A stretch of DNA of 7,318 bases from Planctomycetota bacterium (GCA_026692885.1 JAPLNJ010000880.1:1-7318), one strand, 5' to 3'; counted from the first letter of the stretch, positions 1 to 6,061 are shown. The notes: a model not told the origin generated them from the letters alone. Translations and numbers: made by a program.

Positions 1-29
1 CCAGCCTGCCGCCTCCGGCGGCAGGCTGG
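1..29. repeat. Perfect 13-bp hairpin
   Basis: Bases 1-13 are the exact reverse complement of 17-29, with a 3-nt TCC loop. No T-run follows on the plus strand (the next bases are G-rich), so it is not a classic intrinsic terminator in that direction. It may be a REP-like element or the end of a longer feature cut by the window edge. Confidence 0.8.
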
Positions 30-102
30 GGAAGGGAGGGGTATTGCTGCGTTCGCGATCTCGCTCACAAGACTCCTTCACCGGCCGCGCAAGGCGGCAG
101 GG

Positions 103-126
103 GTCGAACTAAGACAGTCGAACTAA
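103..126 (+). repeat. 10-bp tandem direct repeat
   Basis: GTCGAACTAA occurs at 103-112 and again at 117-126, separated by GACA, giving a 14-bp period. It lies about 165 bp upstream of the RRM start codon, so it could be an operator or a recent small duplication. Function is unknown. Confidence 0.6.
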
Positions 127-279
127 CAAGCTAGCAGGAAATGACGAATAGGCTTGTATTCGTCAAGCGTTTCTCGTTATACTTACCCTCCGCTCTGCCG
201 CTTCCCGTCAGGTTAGCCGCTGGACCTCTTCGTGTTCGGTCCCGCACGGTAGGCGAGCGGGCCGTCCTGTCCCATTTTT

Positions 280-283
280 GGAG
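280..283 (+). promoter_or_regulatory. Ribosome binding site fixing the TTG start at 291
   Basis: GGAG lies 7 nt before TTG at 291. The RRM begins directly after this codon (GKKLYVGNL), which supports TTG rather than the ATG at 141 as the start. Confidence 0.65.
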
Positions 284-290
284 ATCTGCT

Positions 291-674
291 TTGGGTAAGA
301 AACTGTATGTGGGGAATCTGAGTTACAGCGTCAGCAGCTCGGATCTGGAAAAGATGTTTGGGTCCTTTGGCACGGTCGAAAGTGCCCAAGTGATCGCGGA
401 TCGCGAGAGCGGCCGCAGCAAGGGGTTTGGTTTCGTGGAGATGAGCAAGGACGAGGACGCTCAGGCGGCCATCCGGGGATTGAACGGCCAGGACCAGGAC
501 GGTCGACCGTTGACGGTGAATGAGGCGCGCCCCCGCGAAGAACGTAGCGGTGGTGGCGGCGGCGGCGGTCACCGGGGCGGTGGCGGTGGCGGTGGTGGCG
601 GCTACGGCGGCGGTGGTGGTGGCCGCGGCGGACGTAGCGGCGGTGGCGGCGGCGGCGGCGGTGGGCGTTACTAA
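291..674 (+). CDS. Glycine-rich RRM RNA-binding protein
   Basis: A 127-residue single-RRM protein of the bacterial/cyanobacterial Rbp type, expected to bind single-stranded RNA in the cytoplasm and often linked to cold or stress response. Both RNA-binding motifs are intact: RNP2 LYVGNL at residues 5-10 and RNP1 KGFGFVEM at 44-51, with the aromatic residues Y6, F46 and F48. The RRM spans about residues 4-80. Residues 87-127 are a low-complexity tail with 33 glycines out of 41, broken only by His, Arg, Tyr and Ser, which resembles RGG-type tails of eukaryotic glycine-rich proteins and could support RNA contact or condensation. Start: TTG at 291 with GGAG upstream; an ATG at 141 in the same frame would add 50 unlikely residues. 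The gene stands alone and is closed by the terminator at 740-784. Confidence 0.9.
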   Translation: MGKKLYVGNLSYSVSSSDLEKMFGSFGTVESAQVIADRESGRSKGFGFVEMSKDEDAQAAIRGLNGQDQDGRPLTVNEARPREERSGGGGGGGHRGGGGGGGGGYGGGGGGRGGRSGGGGGGGGGRY

Positions 675-739
675 GACCCCGCTCCGCATTCTGCGGCTGC
701 TGGCCCGTACATCCTGAACTGACAAGCTGAATTCTGCGA

Positions 740-784
740 CAGACTTCCGAGGTCCTGAGGACTTCGGAAGTCTGTTTGTTTTTT
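740..784 (+). terminator. Intrinsic terminator after the RRM gene
   Basis: A 16-bp stem (740-755 with 759-774, one G-T wobble, 3-nt TGA loop) is followed by TTTGTTTTTT at 775-784. This is a strong rho-independent terminator for plus-strand transcription. Its T-run ends only 18 nt before the ATG of the aldolase gene, so it could also act as a leader attenuator for that gene. Confidence 0.88.
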
Positions 785-791
785 GTTCGCT

Positions 792-800
792 GGAGGTGAT
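792..800 (+). promoter_or_regulatory. Strong ribosome binding site of the aldolase gene
   Basis: GGAGGTGAT is a near-complete complement to the 16S anti-Shine-Dalgarno sequence. The GGAGG core is 6 nt before ATG at 803. It sits directly behind the terminator T-run. Confidence 0.8.
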
Positions 801-802
801 GT

Positions 803-1660
803 ATGCCGTTGGTCAACCCGCTGAACATGCTGCAGTCTGCGAAGGCCGCTGGATACTGCGTGGGGGCCTTCAACCCTGTGGACTATCTGACCCTCGAAGC
901 GATCGTCGAGGCCGCCGAATCACAGCGCGCCCCGGTGATCGTGCAGACGTCCTCGGCCAGCGTCAAACGCTTCGGGATCCCGACCTTGGTCCGTCTGGCC
1001 CAGTTGGTCGCCGATCGGAGTTCGGTCCCCATCGCCTTGCATTTGGACCACGGCACCGACCGCGAGATCATCCGTCAAGCCATTCGGGGCGGCTACACCG
1101 CCGTCATGATCGATGGATCCAAGTACCCGTTCGAAGAGAACATCGCCCGCACCCGAGACGTCGTCGAGGAAGCCCACGCGCACGGCGTGGCTGTGGAAGG
1201 AGAAATCGGCGTCGTCGCAGGCGTCGAGGACGACATCGTCATTCGCCAGGACGCGGCCATCTACACGACGCCCGAGGAAGCCTTAGAGTTTCAGCGCCGT
1301 ACCGGGGTCGATTTCTTGGCCGCCGCGATCGGCACTGCCCACGGTTTCTACAAGGTCCAACCGCGACTGGACATCGAGACCCTGCGCAACATCTCCCAAG
1401 AAACGGCCTGTCCCATGGTGGTCCATGGCGGTACCGGACTGCCGTTCGACGTGGTGCGTGAATTGGTTCGAGCCGGGGCTGCCAAGATGAATGTCTCGAC
1501 GCAGATCAAGCAGACCTACATCGACGGCCTGTATCAGTACATCGACGCGCATCGGACCGAATACAACCCGCTCAAACTTCTGGACCACGCGCGCCGGGAA
1601 CTGGTGAAGATGATCGCCGAGTACATGCAGGTGCTGGGAAGCGCGGGGCAGGCGGGGTAG
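803..1660 (+). CDS. Class II ketose-bisphosphate aldolase (tagatose/fructose type)
   Basis: A 285-residue zinc-dependent class II aldolase that reversibly cleaves a ketose 1,6-bisphosphate to DHAP plus glyceraldehyde 3-phosphate in the cytoplasm. The residues seen fall at the positions I recall for E. coli tagatose-bisphosphate aldolases (GatY/KbaY): catalytic D82 and zinc ligand H83 in HLDHG, E134 in VEGEIG, zinc ligand H180 in GTAHGFYK, zinc ligand H208 in VVHGGTG, and DHAP-binding N230 in KMNVST. Length also matches that subfamily (about 284-286). The subfamily contains fructose-, tagatose- and deoxy-phosphogluconate (IolJ) aldolases, so the true substrate is open. ATG at 803 has a strong ribosome binding site. 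The PHP gene follows after 35 nt with its own ribosome binding site, which suggests co-transcription. Confidence 0.93.
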   Translation: MPLVNPLNMLQSAKAAGYCVGAFNPVDYLTLEAIVEAAESQRAPVIVQTSSASVKRFGIPTLVRLAQLVADRSSVPIALHLDHGTDREIIRQAIRGGYTAVMIDGSKYPFEENIARTRDVVEEAHAHGVAVEGEIGVVAGVEDDIVIRQDAAIYTTPEEALEFQRRTGVDFLAAAIGTAHGFYKVQPRLDIETLRNISQETACPMVVHGGTGLPFDVVRELVRAGAAKMNVSTQIKQTYIDGLYQYIDAHRTEYNPLKLLDHARRELVKMIAEYMQVLGSAGQAG

Positions 1661-1695
1661 GGTGATAGGGTGAGGGGTGTGGAGGAGAACCGAGC

Positions 1696-2655
1696 ATGAA
1701 CGAGCATTCCACCGGCCGGTATCCGTGCGATCTGCACTCGCATACGGTGCGTTCCGACGGGAACGATACACCGCAGGAGCTGATCGACCACGCCGCTCAT
1801 AGCGGACTGCATGCGTTGGGCATCACCGACCACGACATCGGACCGCCACGGCATGTGACCACTGCCGATGGGGCGCAAGTCGACGCCGTCACCTACGCCT
1901 CCGAGCGAGGCGTGCGTCTGATCCCTGGTTACGAGTTCTCCTGCGACACACACGTCGACGACGTCCACATCTGCGGCTACCGCCTGGATTGGAATCATCC
2001 CGATCTGTTGGCCGAAGTCGCGGCGGCCAAACGCAGCAAGTCCGACGCCTACGCAGCCCTCTGTCGGCGGCTGACCGAACGCGGCCTGCCGGTCGACTGG
2101 GAGGCGGACCTTCTGCACTACACGCAGTCCGACGGAACGCCAGCCACGCGGAAGCCGGACGAGGTTCAGCGCAAACACGTCTTCGAAGCGATGGCCGCAC
2201 GCGGGCACACCCCGACGTGGAGCGAGGCCAAGCTCCTGGTCCGGGACGACCCGAGCCTGAATATCCCACGTCGCAAGATCGACCCGCAGGACGCCATCGC
2301 CTTGATTCATCGCTGCGGCGGGATCGCGATCTTGGCCCATCCCTACCTGATCGACGAGGCGGTCGCGGTCCCTGGCCAGCCAACGCAGACTCGGGCCGAG
2401 TATATCGACCGACTGATCGATGCTGGCCTGGACGGCATCGAAGCCAGCTACACCTACGACAAGACGACGTACCAAGGCACGCTCACGCCCGACGAGATCG
2501 AACAGCAGGTGCGTGCGGCCTACGCGAGGCGAGTCCGGTTCATCAGCGGTGGCTCGGACTATCACGCCGATCACAAGAAAGGTGCTAAGCGGGTACGTCT
2601 CCTGGGCGAACGCGGCCTGAGCGTGGCGGAGTTCGAGGCCATCTTTGGGGCATAA
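1696..2655 (+). CDS. PHP-domain phosphoesterase (YciV/RNase AM-like)
   Basis: A 319-residue PHP-superfamily metal-dependent hydrolase. All metal-site motifs are visible: DLHSHT at 12-17 (H14, H16) with D21 in SDG, ITDHD at 43-47, GYEFS at 78-82 (E80), VHICGY at 90-95 (H91), KHVF at 160-163 (H161), AHP at 214-216 (H215) and GSDYH at 286-290 (D288, H290). The order and spacing match the YciV/TrpH family, whose members hydrolyse 3',5'-nucleoside bisphosphates or act as 5'-3' exoribonuclease (RNase AM). The protein is slightly longer than that family (about 290). The start at 1696 has GGAGGAG 8 nt upstream. It lies 35 nt behind the aldolase, probably in one operon. Whether it acts on nucleotides or on a sugar phosphate made by its neighbours cannot be decided from sequence. 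Confidence 0.88.
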   Translation: MNEHSTGRYPCDLHSHTVRSDGNDTPQELIDHAAHSGLHALGITDHDIGPPRHVTTADGAQVDAVTYASERGVRLIPGYEFSCDTHVDDVHICGYRLDWNHPDLLAEVAAAKRSKSDAYAALCRRLTERGLPVDWEADLLHYTQSDGTPATRKPDEVQRKHVFEAMAARGHTPTWSEAKLLVRDDPSLNIPRRKIDPQDAIALIHRCGGIAILAHPYLIDEAVAVPGQPTQTRAEYIDRLIDAGLDGIEASYTYDKTTYQGTLTPDEIEQQVRAAYARRVRFISGGSDYHADHKKGAKRVRLLGERGLSVAEFEAIFGA

Positions 2656-2677
2656 CTCGGCCTGTGGCCGTCACCAC

Positions 2678-2725
2678 GTAGGTCAGGCTTTCCAGGCTGA
2701 CGTCAGCCTGGAAAGCCTGACCTAC
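2678..2725. repeat. Perfect 48-bp palindrome
   Basis: The whole 48-bp block equals its own reverse complement, with centre CTGACGTCAG and no loop. Each 24-bp half can also fold on its own: GTCAGGCT pairs with AGGCTGAC with one mismatch, so either a cruciform or two small hairpins are possible. There is no T-run after it. It sits in the 146-nt gap between the PHP and DeoC-like genes. From memory, closely similar GGTCAGGCTTTCCAG repeats are scattered through planctomycete genomes; a REP/MITE-like element is the likely class. Confidence 0.88.
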
Positions 2726-2732
2726 AAGAGAC

Positions 2733-2747
2733 GCGCGCCGTGCGCGC
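2733..2747. repeat. Short GC hairpin upstream of the DeoC-like gene
   Basis: GCGCGC at 2733-2738 and 2742-2747 flank CGT. It would form a 6-bp stem in the leader 55 nt before the GTG start. It may be incidental in GC-rich DNA. Confidence 0.35.
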
Positions 2748-2801
2748 ATCATATCGATTGAGACTCTGACGCTGGCAAGTCAAGATAAGGAATCTCCGAC
2801 C

Positions 2802-3512
2802 GTGATCAAGCTTAACCAACTCGACAAGCAAACCGTGGCCCGAGCCTTGGATTTCTCCATCCTCCCGAAGGAATCGCAAGAGGCAGAAATCCGTGAAGGG
2901 TGTGCCGTCACACGGAAGTACGGCTTCGCCGCCTTCTATACCAGCAGCGCCTACTGGACGCCGGTGGTCAAGCAAGAACTGGCCGATCTGCCCGACGTGG
3001 AGATTGGCACCGGCATCGCCTTCCCGTTCGGCGGCGCGCCGGCTGCGGTCAAAGCCTTCGAGACCAAAGACGCGGTCCGCCGCGGCTGCACCGCGGTGGA
3101 CATGGTGATGAACGTCGGCGCGTTGAAGGACCGCAACTACCAAGCCGTGGCCGAAGAACTTCGCCTGTTCGTTCAGGCGGCCGGATCGGCTGTGACCAAG
3201 TGCATCCTGGAAGTGTGTTTCCTGACCGACGCCGAAATCACGGCTGGCAGCCGGCTGGTCGCCGAAGCGGGGATCCAGTACGTGAAGACGTCCTCGGGCC
3301 AATTCGAAGGCCCCAGTCTGCAGCAGTTCCTGGTGATGAAAGGGGCCGTCCAAGGCACGCCGGTGAAGCTCAAGGTGGCCGGGATAAAATTCCCGCGGCC
3401 GCAGAACGCCTACGCCTTTCTGCTCGCCGGGGCCGACCGCCTCGGCACCCGCGCCGCCCCGGAAATCGTGGACGCCCTCGATTTGATGCGTCAGATCGGA
3501 CTGGTGCCCTAG
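2802..3512 (+). CDS. deoC: DeoC-family aldolase, divergent
   Basis: A 236-residue protein of the DeoC/DERA class I aldolase fold. The canonical enzyme splits 2-deoxyribose 5-phosphate into acetaldehyde and glyceraldehyde 3-phosphate through a lysine Schiff base. The three catalytic positions are kept: D100 in VDMVMNVGALK, Schiff-base K162 in YVKTSSG, and K191 in LKVAGIK (equivalents of E. coli D102, K167, K201, from memory). Other conserved parts are changed: IDHTLLKP is LDFSILPK at 16-23, the GGIRT stretch is AGIKF, and the usual GTSSG phosphate-binding end is GTRAA at 215-219. Substrate may therefore differ from deoxyribose 5-phosphate. Start is GTG at 2802 with AAGGA 10 nt upstream. It follows the PHP gene after 146 nt holding a palindrome and precedes the sugar kinase. 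Confidence 0.85.
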   Translation: MIKLNQLDKQTVARALDFSILPKESQEAEIREGCAVTRKYGFAAFYTSSAYWTPVVKQELADLPDVEIGTGIAFPFGGAPAAVKAFETKDAVRRGCTAVDMVMNVGALKDRNYQAVAEELRLFVQAAGSAVTKCILEVCFLTDAEITAGSRLVAEAGIQYVKTSSGQFEGPSLQQFLVMKGAVQGTPVKLKVAGIKFPRPQNAYAFLLAGADRLGTRAAPEIVDALDLMRQIGLVP

Positions 3513-3527
3513 AACGGCACGGCGGCT

Positions 3528-3663
3528 GTAGGGTGGACCAAGGTCGCGTAAGTTGGTGGGCCAGCGCAAGCCGGCCGGCTCGTCCCACACGTGGTGCTCA
3601 TGAAGCGGGGTTCACCAGCGACCGACGGCCCACCGGAGTAACGGCTTGCTTGACCCACCCTAC
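3528..3663. repeat. Nested inverted repeat (MITE/REP-like)
   Basis: GTAGGGTGG at 3528-3536 matches CCACCCTAC at 3655-3663 as a perfect 9-bp terminal inverted repeat. Inside it, GGTGGGCC (3555-3562) pairs with GGCCCACC (3627-3634), and a 12-bp palindrome AGCCGGCCGGCT lies at 3569-3580. The 136-bp unit fills most of the 172-nt gap between the DeoC-like and kinase genes; removing it leaves 36 nt, like the 35-nt gap earlier in the cluster. This suggests insertion of a small non-coding element into an operon. Confidence 0.7.
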
Positions 3664-3684
3664 GAACCACGGAGATCCTCGACC

Positions 3685-5247
3685 ATGCCTCGCTACCTAG
3701 CCGGAGTGGATGTCGGCACATCGGGGGCGCGCTGCACCATCTTCGATCTGGAAGGGAAGCTGGTCGCCGCGGCGGCAGGTGAGTACTGTGCCAGCTATCC
3801 CAAGCCTGGCTGGGTGGAACAGGACGGACGGCTGCTCCTGGAACAAACTTTGCAGGCCTGTCGGACTGCCGTCGGCCGCTCGGGAGTGGCCCCGGACGAG
3901 ATCGCCGCCATCGGCTTCTCCGCCCAGCGGTCCGTCACGTGTCCCGTCGACCGGGACGGCCAACTGCTCCGTCCTCAGCTCTCCTGGCAGGATGCGCGGA
4001 CCGGCGCCGAGGTCGAGGACCTGCGGCGACTGATCGACGCGGACGAGTACTACCAACTCAGCGGCGTGCCGTTGGGGACCACGTGGCTGGTGACCAAACT
4101 GCTCTGGCTGCGCAAGCACGAACCGGAGGTCTACCAGCGGACCTGGAAGTTCGTGCAGAACCAGGACTGGGTGCTCAAAGCTTTCGGTGCCGATGACTTC
4201 TACACGGACGTCTGCTGCATGGCGTTCTATGGCCTGTGGGACGTCCGCAAGCTGGCCTGGAACGACCGCTTGCTGCGTTTGCTCGATTTGACAGCGGACC
4301 GATTCGGCAAACCGACGCCTGCCGGTACTCAGGTCGGGACGCTCAGCCGGACCCTGGCCGAGCGGACCGGTTTCGCGGCGGGTACGCCGATCTGCGTGGG
4401 AGCCGGCGACCAGAACTGCAGCGCGGTCGGTATGGGAGCCATCCGTGGCGGCATCGGCACCGTGACATTGGGCACGGCGGGCTTGGCGATTCTGTGCGTC
4501 GACCGGCCTGTCGCCGGGTTCGGTGGGATGATGATCACGAATCACGCCGTGCCGGGCAAGTGGGAGGTGGAAGGACTGTCCAATGCCGCCGCCAGCTCCT
4601 ATCGCTGGTTTCGCGACGTCATCGGCACGCGGGAGTTGGATCTGGAGAGCAGCACAGGCCGCACCGCGTACGAGTACCTGAACGACCTGGCGGCCGCGGC
4701 CGAGCCCGGCAGCAAGGGCCTGCTCTACCTGCCGTACTTAGCCACGGCCGCAACGCCGCGTTGGAATCCCGATGCCCGCTCGGCCTTCCTCGGCATGTCG
4801 TTCGCGCACGGCCGGGCGGAGTTGACTCGCTCCGTCATGGAAGGTGTCGTGCTGGAGATTCGCGACATCATGCAGGCCTGGCTGCAAGCCGGCATGCAGA
4901 TCGACGTGCTGCGCATCGGCGGCGGTGCCACCCGCTCGCCACTCTGGAACCAGATCCAGGCCGACGTCTACGGCCGTCCGGTGCAGTTGCTGAAGGTTAA
5001 CGAATCGACCGGTCTTGGCAGCGCCCTGCTCGGTGGCGTCGGGGCCGGGGTGTTCCACTCGATCGAGGAAGGCGTCGAGGTCATGGTCAAACTCGCCGGC
5101 CAGATCGAACCCGACCCGCAGCGGCACGCGCAATACGAGGAGCTGTATCAAGCCTACGTGAAGGCGTACGAGGGCCTGACCGCCAGCGGAGCCTTCGCCG
5201 CACTGGCCCGGATCCAAGCGGGCGACACCGCTCGTAATCGGCCTTGA
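3685..5247 (+). CDS. FGGY-family carbohydrate kinase
   Basis: A 520-residue FGGY kinase that transfers phosphate from ATP to a sugar or polyol in the cytoplasm. The N-terminal domain opens with GVDVGTSGARCTIFD (7-21, nucleotide binding), followed by GWVEQD (42-47) and WQDART (101-106). The catalytic base is D242 in GAGDQ (239-243), and the adenine-binding C-terminal domain carries IGGGATRSPLWNQIQADV (411-428). Length is typical. The substrate motif GxSGQMHG of xylulokinases is replaced by GFSAQRSVT (77-85), closer to the NQRET region of glycerol kinases, so xylB is not assigned. Start: ATG at 3685 with GGAG 10 nt upstream; an in-frame TTG at 3646 falls inside the upstream repeat and is rejected. 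It is the last plus-strand gene of the cluster. Confidence 0.9.
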   Translation: MPRYLAGVDVGTSGARCTIFDLEGKLVAAAAGEYCASYPKPGWVEQDGRLLLEQTLQACRTAVGRSGVAPDEIAAIGFSAQRSVTCPVDRDGQLLRPQLSWQDARTGAEVEDLRRLIDADEYYQLSGVPLGTTWLVTKLLWLRKHEPEVYQRTWKFVQNQDWVLKAFGADDFYTDVCCMAFYGLWDVRKLAWNDRLLRLLDLTADRFGKPTPAGTQVGTLSRTLAERTGFAAGTPICVGAGDQNCSAVGMGAIRGGIGTVTLGTAGLAILCVDRPVAGFGGMMITNHAVPGKWEVEGLSNAAASSYRWFRDVIGTRELDLESSTGRTAYEYLNDLAAAAEPGSKGLLYLPYLATAATPRWNPDARSAFLGMSFAHGRAELTRSVMEGVVLEIRDIMQAWLQAGMQIDVLRIGGGATRSPLWNQIQADVYGRPVQLLKVNESTGLGSALLGGVGAGVFHSIEEGVEVMVKLAGQIEPDPQRHAQYEELYQAYVKAYEGLTASGAFAALARIQAGDTARNRP

Positions 5248-5274
5248 CTCCCACTGCTGTGACCATCTTTGGAG

Positions 5275-5289
5275 CCAGCCAAAGGCTGG
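5275..5289. repeat. Small perfect hairpin after the kinase gene
   Basis: CCAGCC and GGCTGG flank AAA, giving a 6-bp stem 27 nt after the kinase stop. No T-run follows on the plus strand, so a terminator role is uncertain. Its ends match those of the hairpin at 1-29. Confidence 0.5.
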
Positions 5290-5308
5290 AAATACAAGCA
5301 CGACGCGC

Positions 5309-5360
5309 AAGCGAGTGGGTCCGTGGCGACCTGGCAAGCGAACATCAGACCCACTCGCTT
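5309..5360. repeat. 13-bp perfect inverted repeat, REP-like
   Basis: AAGCGAGTGGGTC at 5309-5321 is the exact reverse complement of 5348-5360, with a 26-nt loop. It lies between the stop of the kinase gene and the 3' end of the minus-strand group II intron remnant. Similar GCGCAAGCGAG repeats are, from memory, common in planctomycete genomes. It might also serve as a terminator-like structure for the converging transcripts. Confidence 0.7.
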
Positions 5361-5370
5361 TCCGGGTAGA

Positions 5371-5394
5371 ATCAGATATGTTGCCATACCAATC
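5371..5394 (-). ncRNA. Domain VI-like hairpin of the intron
   Basis: On the minus strand ATTGGTATG and CATATCTGAT flank GCAA and can pair along their length with two G-T wobbles and one bulged base. It is in the right place for domain VI, between domain V and the proposed 3' end. An A seven bases from that end could be the branch point, but it is not clearly bulged. Confidence 0.45.
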
Positions 5395-5402
5395 CCCCCA
5401 CA

Positions 5403-5435
5403 GACCCGGACGTGAAGGTTTCCCTCATCCGGTTC
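5403..5435 (-). ncRNA. Group II intron domain V-like hairpin
   Basis: The minus strand reads GAACCGGATG, a GAAA-type loop region, and CACGTCCGGGTC. The stem, the two-base bulge and the overall 33-nt size match domain V, the catalytic core of group II introns. It lies 60 nt downstream of the maturase stop, where domain V is expected. The usual AGC triad reads AAC and the partner base gives an A-G mismatch instead of a G-U pair, which suggests loss of catalysis. Confidence 0.7.
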
Positions 5436-5494
5436 CTCGGTGATCCAAGTGGCGGCACCACTCGGACGCATAACTTTGCTGTCCGCTCGCGCGA

Positions 5495-6061
5495 TCAGAT
5501 CTGGTGGATGATTCTGGGGCGGGGTAGCGGAAAGCGCTCCAGCAGTTTTTGGAATTTTGGCCAGGGGATTGCGCGGCTTTTATGCCGTCGCCCCAACCAA
5601 TAACGCCATGCCTGTTTCGCACCTTCCAGCGCCGCTTCCAACGCGCCATAGTTGCAGGTGACTCCCGCATACTGGTAAAAGCCTCGCAGCTTCTGACACA
5701 GTTTCAAGTGCTGGTCTTGCAACCGCATATGGCGGTTCTGGCGGCACCATTCCCAATACGACTTCAACGTGCGTTTCAGCCTCTTTTTCGAAGTCTGCTT
5801 CTTGATAACCCAGTTTCCTTTTCGCGATCGTGCCCAGTACCAGGTGAATCCGAGAAAGTCGAATGTGCCGTTCCTAGTACCGTGCCCCCCACCGGAGTTC
5901 GAGTCCGGCGGTGTGTTCAGTTTCTCTCGCGAGGCGGCCTGTGTCCGTGGCCTCCCAAACTCGATCAGCTTGGTCTTCTCGGGGTGAATGGTCAATCCGT
6001 GGTCGGCAAAACGTGTTCGCAACAGTTCCATCAGTTGCTGCGCGTCGGCTTCCAGCTCACA
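5495..6061 (-). pseudogene. Group II intron reverse transcriptase/maturase, C-terminal fragment
   Basis: 188 codons match the C-terminal half of group II intron-encoded proteins. Visible are GLTIHPEKTKLIEFGR of the RT palm/thumb border, FDFLGFT, and the maturase (X) region with LRGFYQYAGVTCNYGAL, AWRYWL and the terminal PRPRIIHQI. The frame stays open upstream to 6283, but that part (SPPPRASHEGG and so on) is not RT and is read as intron RNA sequence. The break falls a few residues after where the catalytic YADD should be, so the polymerase fingers and palm are gone. Usual length is 400-480 residues. No reverse transcription is expected; a maturase role of the remaining part is doubtful. Confidence 0.85.

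Larger units (their letters stand above)
30..290 (+). other. Upstream and leader region of the RRM gene
   Basis: No gene is supported here. The reading frame of the downstream RRM gene stays open back to an ATG at 141, but the 50 residues that would be added have no RRM similarity, and the true start at 291 has its own ribosome binding site. The region is therefore best read as promoter plus a long untranslated leader, as is common for cold-inducible RNA-binding protein genes. I could not place a convincing -35/-10 pair. Confidence 0.5.

Noticed and set aside
141..290. N-terminal extension of the RRM protein from ATG 141
   Set aside because: The extra 50 residues show no domain similarity, and TTG at 291 has a well-spaced GGAG and starts exactly at the RRM.
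213..873. Long open frames opposite the RRM gene
   Set aside because: They are Ala/Arg/His-rich mirror frames of the glycine tail and cross the terminator; no domain pattern.
1534..2574. 346-codon open frame opposite the PHP gene
   Set aside because: It is antisense to a gene with all PHP metal motifs and arises from GC-rich codon bias.
3646..3684. Earlier TTG start of the FGGY kinase
   Set aside because: It would begin inside the inverted repeat; ATG 3685 has a ribosome binding site and begins the usual N-terminal strand.
5275..5289. Intrinsic terminator of the kinase gene
   Set aside because: The stem is only 6 bp and is followed by AAATAC, not a T-run.
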